Below are positions 7,437-17,922 of a stretch of DNA of 64,000 nucleotides, piece after piece. The position numbers and the translations under genes are program-made. The notes under the pieces are model-generated. The model ran no database searches. It was given only the letters and a program-made list of their open reading frames with translations, and was not told where the DNA came from. Positions within the stretch are counted from its first letter, which is position 1; each line of letters starts with the position of its first letter. This stretch comes from JAHFUI01 sp041485905 (GTDB taxonomy: Bacteria; Acidobacteriota; Vicinamibacteria; Vicinamibacterales; CAVVIG01): positions 1 through 64,000 of the forward strand of contig JBGPKK010000002.1 in assembly GCA_041485905.1 (NCBI GenBank), given 5' to 3'.

Positions 7437-8855
7437 TCAGGCCCGCGACCGCTTCTCACGCGATCGCTTCTCGCGGCGCCGGCGAACCTGCACGCGGATC
7501 GGCGTGCCGAAGAAGTCGAACTCCTCCCGCAGCCGGTTGACGAGATATCGCTGGTAGGAGAAATGGAATGTCGTGGCGACGTTGGTGAAGAACACGAAGG
7601 ACGGCGGGGCCACTCCGATCTGGGCCGCGTAAAGAATTCGCACGTGCTTGCGGCCGGGGCTCACGGGCGGGTTCGTGGCCGTGACCGCCTCGATGAATTT
7701 GTTCAGGGCCGGCGTAGGCACCCGTGTGCGCCGCGACGCCGCCACTTTGTCGATCGTCTCGAGCACGCGCGGCGCTCGCTCCCCCGTCAAGGCCGAGATG
7801 TGCAGAATCGGCGCGTAATCGAGAAACTTCATCTGACGCCGCAGTTCATCATCGAACTTCTCCACGAATTTGGGACCCCGGCTCTTCACCAGATCCCATT
7901 TGTTCGCGACGATGATGATGCCGCGGCCGGCTCGATCGGCCTCGCCGCCGATGTGGGCGTCCTGATCCGCTACGCCGGTGTCTGCGTCGACGACAAGCAC
8001 AACCACATCGGCGTCCGCGATGGCGCGCTTGGCGCCGAGCACGCTCACGAGCTCCACCGCCCCGCCCGTTCGCACGCGGCCGGTTCGACGCATCCCGGCG
8101 GTGTCGACGATACGGAAATGCCGCCGGTGCCACGTCAGCGGCGTATCGACCGCATCGCGGGTCGTGCCCGGCATGTCGCTGACGAGCATGCGCTCGTCAC
8201 TGAGCAGTCGGTTCACGAGCGACGACTTGCCGACGTTGGGCCGCCCAACGATGGCGACAGTTGTCTCTTCAAGGGCAGAGGGCAAAGGGCTCAGGGCAGA
8301 GGGGTCAGGGCTCACGGAGGACTGAACAGTTTGCCCTCTGCCCTCAGCCCTTAGCCCTTCGAGCCTGTCCACGATCTCGTCCATCAGCTCCGCGACGCCC
8401 TGTCCGTGCTCGGCCGAGATCTCGAGCACCGGCTCGAACGCGAGCCGATAGAAGTCCATCGTCGCGTGAAGCGCGCGCTTGTCGTCGGCCTTATTGATGG
8501 CGAGGATCACTGGCCGATCGGCCTCGCGCAGCTCTCGGGCGATGGTTTCGTCGCCCGACACCAGTCCCTCTCGTCCGTCGACGAGCATCACCAGCAAATC
8601 GGCGGCGGCGATCGCCCGCTGACCGTGAATCACGACCAGGCCGTGCAGCGGATCCTCGCTCGCGCCGTAGAGACCACCGGTATCGAACAACTCGAACGAC
8701 ATCCCATGCCAGACAACCGGACGCGCCAGCGCGTCCCGGGTTGTTCCCGCGATGGGAGCGACGATGGCTCGACGCGAGCCGGTCATTCGGTTGAAGAGCG
8801 TTGATTTCCCCACGTTAGGACGACCAACCAGCACGACGGTAGGGAGTTTGCGCAA
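7437..8855 (-). CDS. der: GTPase Der (EngA), with a repeat-encoded inter-domain linker
   Basis: Der is an essential tandem GTPase of 50S ribosome assembly. Domain 1 has GRPNVGKST at 11-19, DTGG and NKAD. Domain 2 has GRPNVGKSS near 204, DTAGM and NKWD. The C-terminal KH-like domain closes with NFFGTPIRV-type residues and a basic tail. The 472-residue length is normal to slightly long. The linker at about 166-196 (rich in Ser, Pro, Ala and Leu) is encoded by an inverted array of 7-bp repeats (8271-8362) that keeps the reading frame. Der linkers are variable, so the protein should still work. The gene diverges from the HU gene over a 77-base promoter region. Confidence 0.97.
   Translation of the reverse strand: MRKLPTVVLVGRPNVGKSTLFNRMTGSRRAIVAPIAGTTRDALARPVVWHGMSFELFDTGGLYGASEDPLHGLVVIHGQRAIAAADLLVMLVDGREGLVSGDETIARELREADRPVILAINKADDKRALHATMDFYRLAFEPVLEISAEHGQGVAELMDEIVDRLEGLRAEGRGQTVQSSVSPDPSALSPLPSALEETTVAIVGRPNVGKSSLVNRLLSDERMLVSDMPGTTRDAVDTPLTWHRRHFRIVDTAGMRRTGRVRTGGAVELVSVLGAKRAIADADVVVLVVDADTGVADQDAHIGGEADRAGRGIIIVANKWDLVKSRGPKFVEKFDDELRRQMKFLDYAPILHISALTGERAPRVLETIDKVAASRRTRVPTPALNKFIEAVTATNPPVSPGRKHVRILYAAQIGVAPPSFVFFTNVATTFHFSYQRYLVNRLREEFDFFGTPIRVQVRRRREKRSREKRSRA
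8271..8362. repeat. Inverted array of 7-bp repeats inside der
   Basis: On the plus strand, six successive heptamers GGGCAGA, GGGCAAA, GGGCTCA, GGGCAGA, GGGGTCA, GGGCTCA are followed by an 18-base spacer and then complementary heptamers (TGCCCTC, TGCCCTC, AGCCCTT, AGCCCTT). The two halves can pair into a long imperfect hairpin. The element lies entirely within the Der inter-domain linker, in frame. Confidence 0.85.
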
Positions 8856-8874
8856 GATGAATTTAGCCTCAGCC

Positions 8875-8903
8875 TTGACAGCGTAAGTGCAACAATCTAT
8901 AGT
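8875..8903 (+). promoter_or_regulatory. Sigma-70-type promoter of the HU gene
   Basis: A consensus -35 TTGACA (8875-8880), a 17-base spacer and a -10 TATAGT (8898-8903, one mismatch to TATAAT) sit 30 bases before the HU start. A CAGGAGA ribosome site lies at 8917-8923. This is the best promoter match in the window. Confidence 0.85.
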
Positions 8904-8932
8904 AGTTACAAGACCTCAGGAGACCCTAACCC

Positions 8933-9202
8933 ATGATCAAGGTCGACATTGTCAACGAAGTGTCGAAACTGGCCGATATCACCAAGGTCAAGGCCGAGGT
9001 GGCCGTCGACGCCGTCTTCGACGCGATGCGGACCTCCATGCAGCGCGGTGAGCGCATCGAGCTGCGTGGGTTCGGGGTCTTTCAAGTGAAGCCGCGCAAG
9101 CGCGGCATCGGGCGCAACCCGCGCACGGGCAAGGAAGTGCGCATCCCACCGGGCCGAACGATTCGGTTCAAACCGGGTAAAGATCTGCAGAATATCGGGT
9201 AA
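8933..9202 (+). CDS. HU/IHF-family DNA-binding protein
   Basis: This 89-residue histone-like protein has the full HU fold: N-terminal helices (IVNEVSKLADITKVKAEVAV), GERIELRGFGVFQVKPRK, the DNA-minor-groove arm with the intercalating Pro in GRNPRTGKEVRIPPGRTI and the closing FKPGKDLQ. It bends and compacts DNA as a dimer. A strong promoter and a clear ribosome site precede it, as expected for an abundant protein. The site-2 protease gene begins one base after its stop, so the two are probably co-transcribed. HU versus IHF subunit cannot be settled by eye. Confidence 0.96.
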   Translation: MIKVDIVNEVSKLADITKVKAEVAVDAVFDAMRTSMQRGERIELRGFGVFQVKPRKRGIGRNPRTGKEVRIPPGRTIRFKPGKDLQNIG

Positions 9203-9203
9203 G

Positions 9204-10103
9204 TTGGATCCCGCTTCGCCCGACACTCCCCTCGTTCCATCCGCGTCGGAGACCGGCACCCACGTGGTGCCGCCGTACGAGGTGTGGCAGCCGCGGCCAA
9301 AGTTCCAGGACCGCGTCTGGCTCCACGTTCTGCTCTTCGTGCTCACCATCGGCACCACGTCGCTCGTCGGCGGGCTGGCCTACAGTGCAACCATCCTGGC
9401 AATTCTCGGCTGCCACGAGCTCGGGCACTATTTCGCGTGTCGCTATTATGACGTTGACGCGAGCTTGCCGTATTTCCTGCCGGTCCCGATCACGCTGACC
9501 GGCACGCTCGGCGCGTTCATCCGCATTCGCGAGCCGATTCGCACCAAGCGGATGCTGTTCGACATCGGCATCGCGGGGCCGATCGCCGGGTTCCTGGTCG
9601 CCGTGCCCGCGCTGTTTCTGGGGGTCGCGTGGTCCACCGTCACGCCGATTGCGCGCGACGGCGGACTATGGCTTGGCGAGCCGATCCTCATAAAGCTCGC
9701 GTCGCGGCTGTTCTGGGGACAACTGCCCGACGACTACACGCTGCTGCTGCATCCCGTCGGCTTCGCGGCGTGGTTTGGCCTGCTTGCAACCGCGCTCAAT
9801 CTGTTTCCGATCGGTCAGCTCGACGGCGGCCACATCTCGTACGCGGTCCTCGGCCGCCGCTCCACCTACGTGACGGTCGCGATGATCGGGGTGACCCTGG
9901 GCCTGTCCTACCTGTCGGCGAGCTGGATCGTGTGGACGGTACTGATGGTCGGCATGCTCGTCACCTTTGGACCGCGACATCCACGTACGGTCGATGAAGA
10001 CATCCCGCTGGATCGGACACGCCTTGTCCTGGCGGCCTTCGCCGTCGCGATGTTCGTCCTCTGCTTCACGCCGGCTCCTATCGAACGACTCATCTCACGC
10101 TGA
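9204..10103 (+). CDS. Site-2 protease family (M50) membrane metalloprotease
   Basis: This roughly 299-residue polytopic membrane protein has the zinc motif HELGH (in ILGCHELGHYFACRYY) and the second motif NLFPIGQLDGGHI, whose Asp completes the metal site. Several hydrophobic helices surround them (LHVLLFVLTIGTTSLVGGL, IAGPIAGFLVAVPALFLG, two near the C-terminus). M50 proteases cleave substrates within the membrane, often releasing anti-sigma factors. There is no PDZ domain, unlike RseP. The TTG start at 9204 is accepted because it directly follows the HU stop and no ATG precedes the conserved region, but it is not certain. The end is convergent with priA. Confidence 0.9.
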   Translation: MDPASPDTPLVPSASETGTHVVPPYEVWQPRPKFQDRVWLHVLLFVLTIGTTSLVGGLAYSATILAILGCHELGHYFACRYYDVDASLPYFLPVPITLTGTLGAFIRIREPIRTKRMLFDIGIAGPIAGFLVAVPALFLGVAWSTVTPIARDGGLWLGEPILIKLASRLFWGQLPDDYTLLLHPVGFAAWFGLLATALNLFPIGQLDGGHISYAVLGRRSTYVTVAMIGVTLGLSYLSASWIVWTVLMVGMLVTFGPRHPRTVDEDIPLDRTRLVLAAFAVAMFVLCFTPAPIERLISR

Positions 10104-10136
10104 CGTAGACGTAGAGGCTGGGGCCACCCTCCGGGT

Positions 10137-12362
10137 TCACAGCACCGACATCGGATCGACGTCGACGACAACCCGACGCCCGACGTCGGGCCGCTCGGCG
10201 ATGACCCTCAGAACCAGCTCGCGCATCCGTGTGCGATTGGATCCCTTGACGAGGAGTTGCGCGCGGTATTCGCCGCGCAGCTTCCCGAGCGGCGCCGGCG
10301 CCGGACCCAGCACGCGCACACCCTGTTGGCCCGCATCCTTCCGCAGCCGCCCGGCGATGTCGGCTGCATCCTCCATCGCCCCGGCAAACGTGCGCGCGCG
10401 GACGATCGTGTTGATGATGGCCACGAGCGGTGGATAACGCATCGCCCGGCGGAACGCCAGCTCGCGCTCGTAGAACGCGACGTAGTCCTGTTTGCACGCC
10501 AGTTGAATACTGTAATGGTTGGGATACAGCGTCTGGATAATCGCCTCGCCCGGCTGCACGCCGCGGCCGGCGCGGCCGGCCACCTGCGTGAGGAGCTGAA
10601 ACGTCCGCTCGGAGGCCCGGAAATCGGCCATGCCGAGGCCAACATCCGCCGACACCACGCCGACAAGGGTGACGCGCGGAAAATCGTGGCCCTTGGCAAT
10701 CATCTGGGTTCCGACCAGCACGTCGATCTCGTGATTGCGGAACCGCGTCAGCAGTGACGCCAGCGCGCCTCTCCGGCGAACCGCGTCGCGGTCCAGGCGC
10801 GCGACGCGCGCGTCGGGCCACGCACGCCGGATCTCGGCCTCCACGCGCTGGGTGCCGAAGCCGGTCTGCTCGAGATACGGCCCTGCGCACAGCGGACACG
10901 CGTTGGGCACGCGCACCGAGTAGTTGCAGTAATGGCAGCGCGCCCGGCGCGCCGACCCTTCGCCATGAACGACCAACGACACGCTGCAGTTTGGACAGTC
11001 GAGCGTGCCGGCGCACTGCCGGCAGAACACTGCGGTCGCGAAGCCGCGCCGGTTCAACAGAACCAACGCCTGTTCTTCCCGCTCGAGCCGCGAGCCGATC
11101 CCGTCGGCAAGCGCCCGGCTCAGCACCACGTCCGGGCCCGCTGCCGCGTACTCTTCGCGCATATCGACCACCGTCACAGCCGGTAGCCGGCGATCGCCCA
11201 CGCGGCGCTCGAGTACGATGCGCTCGTACCGGCCCGTCACCGCGTTGTGGTAGCTCTCCATCGACGGCGTCGCGGAGGCGAGCACCACAAGGGCGTGCTC
11301 CCGCCGTGCGCGCACGATGGCCACGTCGCGGCCGTTGTAGCGTGGGCTTTCCTCCTGCTTGTACGAACCATCATGCTCTTCGTCGACCACGATCAGACCA
11401 ACGTGTGCGAGCGGCGCAAACACGGCGGAGCGCGTACCGACCACGACGGTGACTTCGCCTCGGCGGATCCGTTGCCACTCGTCATGACGCTCGCCGTCCG
11501 AGAGGCCGCTGTGAAGGATGGCGACGTGGGTGCCGAACGTCTGGCGGAACAGCGCGGCGGTCACCGGCGTGAGCGCGATTTCCGGGACGAGCATGAGCAC
11601 GCGACGTCCGGCGTCGCGAACGGCAGTCGACAGACGGATATAGATCTCGGTCTTGCCGCTGCCCGTGACGCCGTGGAGCAACGCGACGCGGAATGTTCGT
11701 TCATCGGCGAGGCTGCGTAACCTCTCCAACGCCGCCGCCTGCTCGATCGTCAGCCGCCGATCGGGGTCCGACGGCGACAGATCGAACGGCGCTGCGAACG
11801 GATCGCGGTCAATCCGATCGTGGCGCAGGCTGACGAGGCCGCGCGCGGCGAGCCGGGACACAGTGTCCGAGGTGCTGCCTGCCGCCGCGAGTTCCGGCGT
11901 CGGAATGCCGTAGGGCGTTCCCGCGAGCAGCTCGAGGGCGATGCGTTGCCTGGGTGTCAGCGGTAAGGTCTCGGAACCAAGCGCCTCCAATCCGGCCGCC
12001 GTGATCGCGGCCATGCGCATCGTCTTGTGACCGCTGGCCCGCCCTCCGCGCGCCTTGGGAGGAAGGACCGCGGTGATCGTCTCGCCGGCGCCGGCGGCGT
12101 AGTACTCCGCCGTCCATCGCGCCAGCCCGACGACTTCAGGAGGCACGAACCCGTCCGCATCGAGCACGTGTCGAATCGGCTTGATCTGCGATTCGTCCAC
12201 GCCGGCTGACGACACGTCGACTTCCACGACGATTCCGGTGACGACCCGGCGGCCGAGCGGCACGACGACACGAGCGCCGATAAGCGGCGCGGAGACATCG
12301 GGCGGTACGCGGTAGGTCAGCAGATCGAGGGTGGGGACGGGGACGGCGACGCTGATCAGCAA
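10137..12362 (-). CDS. priA: Primosomal replication protein PriA (3'-5' helicase)
   Basis: PriA reloads the replicative helicase at stalled forks. The 741 residues show the N-terminal 3' DNA-binding domain, Walker A GVTGSGKTEIYI, the DEEHD box, helicase motifs through VVLASATPSMES, the zinc-binding insert with four Cys pairs (FCRQCAGTLDCPNCS, CHYC, CPLC) and C-terminal motifs VLVGTQMIAKGHDF and AGRAGRG. The length is normal. The start is a TTG at 12362 (LISVAVPVPTLDLLTYRVP reads like the family N-terminus). It lies at the edge of an inverted heptamer array. The gene is last in the long leftward gene run. Confidence 0.96.
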   Translation of the reverse strand: MLISVAVPVPTLDLLTYRVPPDVSAPLIGARVVVPLGRRVVTGIVVEVDVSSAGVDESQIKPIRHVLDADGFVPPEVVGLARWTAEYYAAGAGETITAVLPPKARGGRASGHKTMRMAAITAAGLEALGSETLPLTPRQRIALELLAGTPYGIPTPELAAAGSTSDTVSRLAARGLVSLRHDRIDRDPFAAPFDLSPSDPDRRLTIEQAAALERLRSLADERTFRVALLHGVTGSGKTEIYIRLSTAVRDAGRRVLMLVPEIALTPVTAALFRQTFGTHVAILHSGLSDGERHDEWQRIRRGEVTVVVGTRSAVFAPLAHVGLIVVDEEHDGSYKQEESPRYNGRDVAIVRARREHALVVLASATPSMESYHNAVTGRYERIVLERRVGDRRLPAVTVVDMREEYAAAGPDVVLSRALADGIGSRLEREEQALVLLNRRGFATAVFCRQCAGTLDCPNCSVSLVVHGEGSARRARCHYCNYSVRVPNACPLCAGPYLEQTGFGTQRVEAEIRRAWPDARVARLDRDAVRRRGALASLLTRFRNHEIDVLVGTQMIAKGHDFPRVTLVGVVSADVGLGMADFRASERTFQLLTQVAGRAGRGVQPGEAIIQTLYPNHYSIQLACKQDYVAFYERELAFRRAMRYPPLVAIINTIVRARTFAGAMEDAADIAGRLRKDAGQQGVRVLGPAPAPLGKLRGEYRAQLLVKGSNRTRMRELVLRVIAERPDVGRRVVVDVDPMSVL

Positions 12363-12458
12363 CTTGAAGAACTTAGAACTGAGAAGTTAGAACTGAGAAC
12401 TTGAACGGACCACCACGGGCATTTTGCACTTACTTCTAAGTTCTAAGTTCTCAGTTCC
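12361..12458. repeat. Inverted array of 7-bp repeats between udg4 and priA
   Basis: The left array has heptamers GAACTTA, GAACTGA, GAAGTTA, GAACTGA, GAACTTG (about 12368-12402). The right array has TTACTTC, TAAGTTC, TAAGTTC, TCAGTTC (about 12430-12457), complementary to the left. The loop is about 27 bases. The stop of the glycosylase gene lies in the right array and the priA start touches the left edge. Confidence 0.85.
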
Positions 12459-13129
12459 AGCAGGCCTTTGACCATCTTCATGTCTTCCCAGACCTCGCGC
12501 TTCGACGAGGGATTTCTGAGCAGATAGGCGGGGTGAAATGTGGGAATCAGCTTGGCGCCGCGATACTCGTACACGCGGCCACGCAGGCGCGAGATGGGAT
12601 CGAGCGTTCTCAGCAGCGTCCGCGCCGCGAACGTCCCAAGCGCGACGATCACCTTCGGCCTGATGATGTCAATCTGCCGGAACAGAAATGGTTCGCACGT
12701 GTCGACCTCGTCCTGCTCCGGGTTCCTGTTCTGCGGCGGGCGGCATTTGATGACGTTCGCGATATAGACATCGTCGCGCGTGAGGCCGATGGCCTCGATA
12801 ATCTTCGTCAACAGCTGGCCGGCGCGGCCGACGAAGGGAATCCCCTGAATGTCTTCGTCCGCACCCGGCGCTTCTCCCACGAACATCAGGTCGGCTGCTG
12901 GATTGCCGACGCCAAACACGATTTGTTTGCGTCCCAACCCATGCAGTTTGCAGCGCGTGCAATCGCCGATGTCCACGCGCACTGCAGAAAGCGCTTCCTG
13001 CGGTGACGCCAAAACGGAAATAAAAGGACTCCCGACCCCTTTTCTGCGCCACGCGGGATCCCGGCTCACGCCGGCGACGCCGATCTCCTTCGCGAACCTC
13101 AGGTGTTCGGTGAGCTGATCGCGGTCCAT
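12443..13129 (-). CDS. Family 4 uracil-DNA glycosylase (4Fe-4S)
   Basis: This enzyme removes uracil from DNA as the first step of base excision repair. The 228 residues contain [10 protein letters not shown], the active-site block [23 protein letters not shown], the second cysteine pair region ([13 protein letters not shown] and CEPFLFRQI) for the iron-sulfur cluster, [14 protein letters not shown] and the C-terminal [13 protein letters not shown]. The N-terminal linker (about residues 24-45) is encoded over a REP-like stretch and is probably inserted. The coaBC stop overlaps its ATG by one base (TAATG), indicating translational coupling. Its C-terminal residues LELRT and stop are read from a heptamer array. 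Confidence 0.95.
   Translation of the reverse strand: MDRDQLTEHLRFAKEIGVAGVSRDPAWRRKGVGSPFISVLASPQEALSAVRVDIGDCTRCKLHGLGRKQIVFGVGNPAADLMFVGEAPGADEDIQGIPFVGRAGQLLTKIIEAIGLTRDDVYIANVIKCRPPQNRNPEQDEVDTCEPFLFRQIDIIRPKVIVALGTFAARTLLRTLDPISRLRGRVYEYRGAKLIPTFHPAYLLRNPSSKREVWEDMKMVKGLLELRT
13011..13047. repeat. Possible REP-like element read in frame in the glycosylase gene
   Basis: The stretch contains AAAAGGACTCCCGACCCCTT plus TT. Its ends AAAAGG/CCTTTT pair around an imperfect stem. It encodes the N-terminal linker of the glycosylase, a region with no conserved family residues. I recall similar sequences being multicopy in soil bacteria, but only one copy is present here, so the repeat status is inferred. 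Confidence 0.35.
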
Positions 13130-14328
13130 TAAAGACGGACCGTGAGCAACGCTTCGACGCGATCGAGAATCGCCATGGCGACCCGCGACTTGCTCTGGAG
13201 CGGCAGCGCCTCGCTTCCCTCAGGTCCCACGATCGTGACCGCGTTGGTGTCGACCCCAAACCCGGCGCCGGCGCGCGAGACGTCGTTGGCCACCATCAGA
13301 TCGGCGTGCTTCGCCTCGCGCTTCGCAGACGCGTGGACAAGCACATGCTCCGTTTCGGCCGCGAACCCGACGAGCAGCGGACCGCGGCCCGATGCCATCC
13401 GGCCCCGGCCCAGCTCGGCGAGGATGTCGGGCGTCTTCTTCATGACCATCGTGACCGTGTCGCCGCCCTTCGGGACCTTCTGGTCGGAAGGTTCGGACGG
13501 CGTGTAATCGGCGACGGCCGCGGCCATCACGACCACCTGCATCTCGCCGGCGCGCGCGAGCACGGCGGCGTGCATCTCGGTCGCGCTCCGCACACGCACG
13601 ATCTCGTGAACAGGCGGAGGATCGAGCGACGTCGGACCGGCCACCAGGGTGACCAGCGCGCCGCGGCGCGCGGCTTCACCGGCGATCGCAAATCCCATGC
13701 GTCCGCTCGATCGGTTACCGAGGTAGCGCACCGGATCGACATCCTCGTAGGTGGGGCCGGCCGTGACGAGGACGCGCTGGCCGTGAAGGGGACCCCGAGG
13801 TCTGAGGACGTCCTGGGCCGCGGCAACAATCTCGTCGGGCTCCGCGAGCCGTCCCTTCCCGATCCACCCGCACGCGAGATATCCCTCGCCCGGCTCGACG
13901 AAACGCACACCGCGGGCCGCCAGCGCGTTCAGGTTCGCGCGCACAGCCTCGTGCGCGAACATCTGCGTGTTCATGGCCGGAGCGACGAGCACCGGCGCAC
14001 GCGTCGCGAGATACAGCGTCGAGAGAAAGTCGTCGGCGATGCCGTTGGCCATCTTGCCGAGGATGTTTGCCGTCGCGGGCGCAATGATCAGGAGGTCGAT
14101 GGTCGACGCGAGCGCGATGTGCCCGATGTCCGCGTTGGCCCCAGGCTCGAACTGATCGATGATGACCGGGCGCCGCGTGATCGCTTCGAACGTGATCGGG
14201 CCGACAAACCGCGTGGCGTTCGCGGTCATGACCGCCACGACCTCGTGGCCGCGCTTCTGCAGCCCGCGGACGACCTCGACCGCCTTATACGCGCCGATCC
14301 CGCCGCTCACGCCGAGCGCTATCAACAT
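13129..14328 (-). CDS. coaBC: Bifunctional phosphopantothenoylcysteine decarboxylase / phosphopantothenate-cysteine ligase
   Basis: CoaBC makes 4'-phosphopantetheine for coenzyme A: CoaB joins cysteine to phosphopantothenate and CoaC decarboxylates the product. The CoaC flavoprotein domain is N-terminal (GVSGGIGAYKAVEVVRGL, catalytic His in DIGHIALASTIDL, PAMNTQMF, Cys in YLACGWIGKGRLAEP). The CoaB domain starts near residue 185 (VLVTAGPTYEDVDPVRYLGN, then RSSGRMGFAIA). The 399 residues are standard. It starts three bases after the rpoZ stop and ends overlapping the glycosylase start, so it lies inside a tight operon with gmk and rpoZ, a common bacterial arrangement. Confidence 0.97.
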   Translation of the reverse strand: MLIALGVSGGIGAYKAVEVVRGLQKRGHEVVAVMTANATRFVGPITFEAITRRPVIIDQFEPGANADIGHIALASTIDLLIIAPATANILGKMANGIADDFLSTLYLATRAPVLVAPAMNTQMFAHEAVRANLNALAARGVRFVEPGEGYLACGWIGKGRLAEPDEIVAAAQDVLRPRGPLHGQRVLVTAGPTYEDVDPVRYLGNRSSGRMGFAIAGEAARRGALVTLVAGPTSLDPPPVHEIVRVRSATEMHAAVLARAGEMQVVVMAAAVADYTPSEPSDQKVPKGGDTVTMVMKKTPDILAELGRGRMASGRGPLLVGFAAETEHVLVHASAKREAKHADLMVANDVSRAGAGFGVDTNAVTIVGPEGSEALPLQSKSRVAMAILDRVEALLTVRL

Positions 14329-14331
14329 GAT

Positions 14332-14520
14332 CTATTTGGCGGGTTCTTCGGGCTCGATTCGCTCGACGACCTTGGTCACCACCTCTTGCTGCGCGACCGT
14401 GGTCTTCTTGTGGTCGCCGACGGTCACCCGGGGCACCGATCCGGCCATGAGCTGACGCGCCCGGGCGCCGGCGGTCACCACGAACTCGAATGAATTGGTC
14501 AGCTTGCTCCGGTCTATCAT
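14332..14520 (-). CDS. rpoZ: RNA polymerase omega subunit
   Basis: This 62-residue small protein matches the omega core: FEFVVTAGARARQLMAG, then a PRV segment and HKKTTVAQQEV. Omega helps assemble and stabilise RNA polymerase through the beta-prime subunit. It is shorter than the E. coli protein but in the range for this family. Gene order gmk-rpoZ-coaBC supports the call. About 100 bases of GC-rich sequence separate it from gmk, and I see no clear terminator there. Confidence 0.92.
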   Translation of the reverse strand: MIDRSKLTNSFEFVVTAGARARQLMAGSVPRVTVGDHKKTTVAQQEVVTKVVERIEPEEPAK

Positions 14521-14622
14521 TTTGTTCTTTCGTCGCGGGGCCCCACCCCCGCGGCCTGTGCCTCGCGGCCCCCGCCGCTCGGCATTGTTAGTACCGACTG
14601 TCCGCTTAGTGAGGCAAACGGT

Positions 14623-15285
14623 CTACGAGAACGTTCTCACTATCTTCTCGGCTTCGTCGCGAATCGACCGTAGCCGCACACGCTCCGCGACGACGATGCC
14701 CCGGAGCCGGTCGACGGCTGCAGTCAGCTCGTCGTTGACGACGACGTAGTCGTACTCGGTGAAGGCGGCGACCTCCTCGCGCGCGACCTGCAGCCGGCGC
14801 TGAATCGCATCCTCGCTGTCCTTGCTGCGCCCGCGCAGGCGATCTTCCAGGACCGCGAACGACGGCGGCATCACGAAGACGGCCGTGGCGTCGATTCCGT
14901 TCTGTCGGACCTTGCGCGCGCCCTGCACGTCAATCACCAGCACGAGGTCGCTTCCCGATGCGAGGACACGGTCTGTGTCGCGCGATGAGGTGCCGTAGAG
15001 GTTGCCGAAGACGTCGGCCCACTCCAGGAACTCGCCACCGGCGATCATTCCCTCGAACCGGTGCCGCGTGACAAAATTATAGTCCACCCCGTCGATCTCG
15101 CCCTCGCGTGCGGAGCGCGACGTATAGGAGCGCGACATCTTCAGGTTCGGCACCTGTTCGACCAGTCGCTCGACCAACGTCGTCTTGCCGGCGCCGGAGG
15201 GGGCCGAGACGATGAAGAGCAGGCCCCGTCCCTCGACGGGCTCGGGACGCCCCGCGCTTGTCGAAGGGCGGTTGTTACTCGACAT
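14623..15285 (-). CDS. gmk: Guanylate kinase, with palindrome-encoded N-terminal extension
   Basis: The enzyme converts GMP and ATP to GDP and ADP. The core begins with LLFIVSAPSGAGKTTLVERL (P-loop), then SRSYTSRSAREGEIDGVDY (GMP binding), FLEWADVFGNLYGTS and VLVIDVQGARKV. An 18-20 residue N-terminal extension (containing STSAGRPEPVEGR) precedes the P-loop and is encoded by a palindromic repeat at 15230-15269. No nearer start codon is visible, so the extension is probably translated. The start overlaps the yicC stop by 11 bases. yicC-gmk-rpoZ-coaBC is a conserved order. Confidence 0.96.
   Translation of the reverse strand: MSSNNRPSTSAGRPEPVEGRGLLFIVSAPSGAGKTTLVERLVEQVPNLKMSRSYTSRSAREGEIDGVDYNFVTRHRFEGMIAGGEFLEWADVFGNLYGTSSRDTDRVLASGSDLVLVIDVQGARKVRQNGIDATAVFVMPPSFAVLEDRLRGRSKDSEDAIQRRLQVAREEVAAFTEYDYVVVNDELTAAVDRLRGIVVAERVRLRSIRDEAEKIVRTFS
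15230..15269. repeat. REP-like palindrome in the gmk N-terminus
   Basis: CCCTCGACGGGCTCGGGACG is followed after a short loop by GCGCTTGTCGAAGGG. The outer arms (CCCTCGAC and GTCGAAGGG, read as inverted complements with one mismatch) form a stem. This resembles the widespread TTCGACAAGC palindrome family. It is read in frame as part of Gmk. Confidence 0.6.
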
Positions 15286-16164
15286 TCTGGACCTGCTCGC
15301 GCATCTTCTCGAGCTCAGCCTTCGCTTCGATGATCACCTCTGATACGCGGAGGCCGTCGGCCTTCGAACCCATCGTATTCACTTCGCGATTCATTTCCTG
15401 AAGGAGAAAATCGAGCTTGCGGCCGCACGGGTCGGCGCTGTCGGCGAGCGCCATCCAATGCGACGTGTGACCACGAAAGCGAGTCACTTCCTCGCTGATG
15501 TCCGATCGCGCCGCCATCCGAACGATCTCCTGGGCGACGGCGGTCTCGTCGGCCTGCAGCTCGGTCCGCAGCTCCCGTACGCGGTCCGCCAGACGCTGCT
15601 CCATCGCCGTCCGCCCTTCGTCGGCGGCGGCGGCAATCCGCTCCACGAGGCCGGAGACCAGCGTGCGGCGCTGGTCGAGGTCCCGCCGCAAATGATCGCC
15701 CTCGCGCGTCCGCATCGTGTCGAGATCGGCCAGCGCCTCGCCGACCGCTGCGCATGCGCGATCGGCCAGCTCCTTCTCGACAGCCTCGTCGGCGTCGCCC
15801 TGCCGCTCGCGGATGGTCAGCGCCTGCGGGAGCCGGAGGAGATCGCCTGGCGTCAGCGGTCCTGCGACCAGTCCGCGCGCTCTCGCCTGATCGAGCGCGG
15901 TTGAGAGCGCGTTGCCGAACGCTTCGTTGAACTCGACGTCGACCGCCGTCCCTTGCCGAAGTTGCAGTGAGATGCCGAGCTCCACGCGGCCGCGCGCTAC
16001 GCGCTGACCCACCAGCGATCGCACCTCCGGCTCGATAGCCGCCAACGCCTGAGGGACCCGCACCTGCAAATCCAGGTAGCGGTGATTCAGTGTCCGGATC
16101 GTCACGGCAATCGTCCCGCGATCGTCCTCGCGCGAGACCGAGGCAAAACCGGTCATCGATTTGA

Positions 16165-16168
<4 letters not shown>
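15275..16168 (-). CDS. YicC-family endoribonuclease
   Basis: This 297-residue protein has the family N-terminus MIKSMTGFASVSREDD and LNHRYLDLQVRVP, and the C-terminal block ending in EMNREVNTMGSKADG and VIEAKAELEKMREQVQNVE. YicC proteins are metal-dependent endoribonucleases that act on structured RNA and are usually encoded next to gmk, as here. The middle is a long helical region rich in Arg, Glu and Ala. The start overlaps the msbA-like stop by four bases (ATGA) and the end overlaps gmk by 11 bases, consistent with a coupled operon. Confidence 0.94.

Positions 16169-17918
<1,750 letters not shown>

Positions 17919-17922
<4 letters not shown>

Noticed and set aside
14521..14622. Rho-independent terminator or riboswitch between gmk and rpoZ
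   Set aside because: The region is GC-rich with partial inverted repeats, but there is no stem followed by a T run on the minus strand, and no riboswitch consensus was recognised.
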